Shown here in pieces: positions 4,119-6,857 of a DNA stretch of 6,857 bases. Source of the stretch: Trueperaceae bacterium (GTDB taxonomy: Bacteria; Deinococcota; Deinococci; Deinococcales; Trueperaceae). Within the stretch, counting starts at the first letter, position 1. Each line of letters starts with the position of its first letter. The notes under the pieces are model-generated. The model did not search any database. It had not been told where the DNA came from and worked only from the letters and a program-made list of their open reading frames with translations. The stretch covers positions 1-6,857 of the forward strand of contig SLSQ01000054.1 of the NCBI GenBank assembly GCA_007130355.1, in the 5' to 3' direction. Position numbers and translations under genes: made by a program.

Positions 4119-6857
4119 ATGCCCCGTACCGCCCCGATCCGCCGCGCGGCCGCCGTCGTCGCGATCGGCCTCGTCACGCTGCTCGCCGCCTGCAGCGCGC
4201 CTACGGGCGCCGGCCCGACCGACGTACGCGTCGCCATCGACGGCGGCGACCGCGTGCTGCCCGTCGGCGCCACCACGACCCTGAGCGCCACGGTCGCGCC
4301 CGGCGACGCGCGCGACGCCGGCGTGACCTGGTCCAGCGACGCGCCGGACGTCGCCAGCGTCGACGTGGACGGCGTCCTGCGCGCCCACGAGGTCGGCGAC
4401 GCGACCGTGCGCGCCACCAGCGTCGCCGCACCGGGCGCGCACGACGAGGTCCGCGTCACCGTCGACGACGCGGACGGGGTCCTGCTCGACGGCGAGCCGG
4501 ACGACCCGGCCGCGGGCGCTACCCGAGACGTATCGGTGCCGATGAGCGAGGAGGCGGACGACGTCTCGCTCGTCACGAACGTGGCGGGACACGAGATCCG
4601 CATCCTCCGCACGGAGATCGAGCTGCATCTGGCGCGCGACGCGACGGTCGGCGACGTGAACGCCCTGCTCGAACGGGTCGACGCCCGCATCGTCGACATG
4701 CTCGAGGGCCACCTCGCGCTCACCGTCCGGATCCCGGACCCGGGCGACCTCGAGGCGCTGAACGCCCTGGTGGACGACCTCGAGGACGATCCGCTCGTTC
4801 GGTACGTGCTGACCGGCGTGGCGGTCGAACCGGACGGCGCGCCCCTCGCTCCCGCGGCGCTGCCCCCGAGCGCCGCGACCGTGTCCGACGTCGAGCACCA
4901 CCTCGCCGTGCGCGGGCACGCCGCCTGGAACCTCCGTCCCCTGCTCCCCACCCACGGCTCGCGGCCGCGCCTGATCGTGGCCGACCTCTTCGGCGACGGT
5001 CCGGTCGACGACGCCTTCGACGTGGTGATCACCGAAGGGGACTTCAGCGACCGCAAGGCCGACGCGCACGGTTACCACGTGCTCGGCATCGTCACCGGCG
5101 CCTGGGACCCGGATCCGAGCGTCGCCTCCGATCGTGCCCGAGCCACCGGCATCTACCCGCGTCCGCTCCGCACCCGCGTCGTCGATACGAAGCAGTGGCG
5201 CGTGCCGACGATCTCGCGCGTCTCGAACGGCATCGTTCGGCACGTCGACACCCTGCACGCCAGCGACCCGAACGCGGGCATCGTCGTGAACACCAGCCTG
5301 CACCACCGCTACCATCCGATGCGGTCCCGCGGAGCGCGCTCCTGGACCGAAAAGGTACGCGACGACGACCCGACCACGGTCGGTGCCGGCCGCGAGACCT
5401 GGTTCGTGCATGCGACCAGCGCCGGCAACGACGAGGGGCACCCCGCCTCCGGCAACTCGGCCTGGACGGAAGCGGCGCTCGAAGAGATGTCGACCGTCTT
5501 CGGCACCGTCTACCCGAACCTGACGAACGTCCTGGTGGTCGAGAACCGCGTGAACACGCCGCACGACACGGCGCAGGGGACCGGCCCCGCCACCTCGCGG
5601 CCGCTGCCCGGCTGCGCTTGGTGGGACACGAGCATGGGCGGCGACATCTCCGGCATCGGCCACTGGGTGTACTCGCTCGCCCGCTACGATTCCGACGGCG
5701 ACCCCGAACCGTGGACCGCGGGGACGATGACCGGCACCTCGATGGCGGCACCGCAGGTGGCGGGCGTCGCGGCGCTGGTGTGGGCCCTGGATCCGTCGCT
5801 CACGGGGCCCCAGGTCGCCGAGTTGCTGCGCGCCACGGCGCACGACGACCCCACGACCACCCGGACGCGATCCGACACCGCCTCCGGCGACGCGATCGAC
5901 TGCCACGCCACGGCGCCGGCCCCGGTCGTCGACGCCTACGCGGCGATGCTCGCGGCCGGAGGAGACGCCGCCCGGCGGGCGGTGGCCGACGTGAACGGCG
6001 ACGGCACCTTCGACGCCCACGACATCGACGCGATCCTGGCCGCGTTCGACGCGGCCTCGGGCGACCTGGACTACGGCCGCTTCGACCTGAACGGCGACGG
6101 ACGCGTCGCCCCGTTCGACGGCGCCGAACGGTTCGACCTGGACGGCGACGGCTCGTTCGCCACCGCCACCGTGCACGTCACGACGTTCGACGGCACCACC
6201 GGCACGCGCACCGTCGACGAGACGGACGTGACCGACCTCGACGTGCTCTGCGCCCTCGCCTACGGACCGGCGTACGACGGCGACGAAGAGGCCCGGAACG
6301 CCCGGCTCGGCGACCGCTGCCTCGGCCGTCCCACCGTCGAGATCGTGTCGCCGAGCGAAGGCGCGATCCGCGTCGGGTACCAACCGGTCCCGTTCCGGGC
6401 GGCGATGACCGCGACCGAACCGGGCGGAACGCTCCCGTCGGACGACGCCCTCTACCGCGTCGACTGGACGTACGACCTGGACGACGGCACGACGGTGCAC
6501 CTCGGCACCACCGAGCCGGGCGTGCAGCTAACTGCGTACGTCGTCTGCCCCGACCCGACGGTGGTCGCCACCGCCACCCACCGGAACGTCCCGACCGCGC
6601 ACCAGGACCGCGTGCGGTTCACCGTCGACCCGGTCGACCCCACCAAGTTCCCGTGGCGCGCCGAGATCGTCGGGCCGGGCGGGCTCGGACCCAGCTACCT
6701 TCCCGTCCAGGACCCCGACGGCGTGGTGCTTCACGCGGACGCCACCCGGGTCCGCTGCGCCGGCGTCGAGACCGCCGTCGCGTCCGATCTCCGTTGGGAG
6801 ATCGACGGAACCTCCCGGACCCCGACGCCCCGCGACGCACTCGCCCTGTTCCCGAGC
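4119..6857 (+). CDS. Secreted subtilisin-like (S8) serine peptidase lipoprotein, C-terminus beyond the window
   Basis: Open for 913 codons to the window edge. Residues 1-24 are a lipoprotein signal (basic RR, hydrophobic core, lipobox LAAC with C25), so the mature protein is lipid-anchored outside the cytoplasm. Residues 33-115 form a bacterial Ig-like (Big_2-type) domain with GVTWSSDAPDVASVDVDGVL. Residues 158-232 look like an S8 prodomain (DVNALLERVDARIV, then DDPLVRYV). The catalytic domain spans about 283-613: D289 (VADLF), H317 (HGYHVLGIV), oxyanion N437 (TSAGNDEG) and S541 (GTSMAAPQVAGVAALV). The His-Ser gap of 224 residues is larger than the 157 of subtilisin, so there are insertions. 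A calcium-binding-like stretch follows (D624-D635 and D656-D667 loops, plus DLDGDGS at 673-679), dockerin- or EF-hand-like, then Ig-like sequence from about 737. The start has AGGAGGT 4 nt upstream. Asp content is high. It probably degrades extracellular protein; substrate unknown. Confidence 0.88.
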   Translation, partial: MPRTAPIRRAAAVVAIGLVTLLAACSAPTGAGPTDVRVAIDGGDRVLPVGATTTLSATVAPGDARDAGVTWSSDAPDVASVDVDGVLRAHEVGDATVRATSVAAPGAHDEVRVTVDDADGVLLDGEPDDPAAGATRDVSVPMSEEADDVSLVTNVAGHEIRILRTEIELHLARDATVGDVNALLERVDARIVDMLEGHLALTVRIPDPGDLEALNALVDDLEDDPLVRYVLTGVAVEPDGAPLAPAALPPSAATVSDVEHHLAVRGHAAWNLRPLLPTHGSRPRLIVADLFGDGPVDDAFDVVITEGDFSDRKADAHGYHVLGIVTGAWDPDPSVASDRARATGIYPRPLRTRVVDTKQWRVPTISRVSNGIVRHVDTLHASDPNAGIVVNTSLHHRYHPMRSRGARSWTEKVRDDDPTTVGAGRETWFVHATSAGNDEGHPASGNSAWTEAALEEMSTVFGTVYPNLTNVLVVENRVNTPHDTAQGTGPATSRPLPGCAWWDTSMGGDISGIGHWVYSLARYDSDGDPEPWTAGTMTGTSMAAPQVAGVAALVWALDPSLTGPQVAELLRATAHDDPTTTRTRSDTASGDAIDCHATAPAPVVDAYAAMLAAGGDAARRAVADVNGDGTFDAHDIDAILAAFDAASGDLDYGRFDLNGDGRVAPFDGAERFDLDGDGSFATATVHVTTFDGTTGTRTVDETDVTDLDVLCALAYGPAYDGDEEARNARLGDRCLGRPTVEIVSPSEGAIRVGYQPVPFRAAMTATEPGGTLPSDDALYRVDWTYDLDDGTTVHLGTTEPGVQLTAYVVCPDPTVVATATHRNVPTAHQDRVRFTVDPVDPTKFPWRAEIVGPGGLGPSYLPVQDPDGVVLHADATRVRCAGVETAVASDLRWEIDGTSRTPTPRDALALFPS

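Noticed and set aside
3147..6500. A 1117-codon open frame on the minus strand opposite the peptidase and the DUF6428-like gene
   Set aside because: It crosses two real genes, their promoters and a terminator, has no ribosome site and gives a monotonous Arg/Gly/Val/His-rich sequence. High GC removes stops from the opposite strand.
1..6857. A defence system, CRISPR array, prophage or insertion sequence
   Set aside because: No arrays of direct repeats, no transposase, integrase, nuclease or toxin motifs were found on either strand.

Overview
The window is a high-GC (roughly two-thirds G+C) bacterial segment with four transcription units and no sign of phage, transposon, CRISPR or RNA genes. Leaderless or short-leader promoters (TAnnnT boxes a few bases upstream of starts), strong AGGAGG ribosome sites on the other genes, an LLAAC lipobox, an Ig-like plus subtilisin lipoprotein and a DUF6428-type protein fit Deinococcota, perhaps a Trueperaceae-like marine or saline lineage. 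This is inference from style only; a high-GC actinobacterium cannot be excluded.

Left part (1-3309): the first 141 codons of an ATP-grasp ligase-like protein run leftwards from 424. Diverging from it across 222 bp is a two-gene operon: a PLP alanine-racemase-fold enzyme (647-1849), then, overlapping it by ATGA, a 487-residue fusion of an NADP-type aldo/keto reductase with a Rid (YjgF) domain (1846-3309). The operon ends in a perfect 13-bp hairpin (3349-3381). The intergenic region holds a racemase -10 box 7 nt before the start codon, an extended -10 for the ligase, a 9-bp inverted repeat whose arms lie 53 bp apart, and a short GC palindrome.

Middle (3382-4007): a single gene for a DUF6428-like small protein (3483-3965). 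It has a consensus TTGACA promoter with an imperfect palindrome in the spacer and a perfect 7-bp inverted repeat downstream of the -10. Both carry TCGATG half-sites, which suggests a metalloid-sensing ArsR/SmtB-type repressor acting in trans. No arsR is in the window.

Right part (4008-6857): a large secreted lipoprotein gene, cut by the window end after 913 codons. It encodes a lipoprotein signal, a bacterial Ig-like domain, a prodomain-like segment, a subtilisin-family (S8) catalytic domain with its Asp/His/Asn/Ser residues, a dockerin/EF-hand-like calcium-binding stretch and further Ig-like domains. An inverted repeat covers part of its ribosome site.

The most interesting part is the ligase / racemase / reductase-Rid set. 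A racemase is translationally coupled to a Rid domain, and Rid proteins are known to protect PLP enzymes such as alanine racemase from 2-aminoacrylate. This Rid domain, however, has Asn in place of the Arg needed for imine deamination. The four genes give no evidence of a complete known defence or mobile system.
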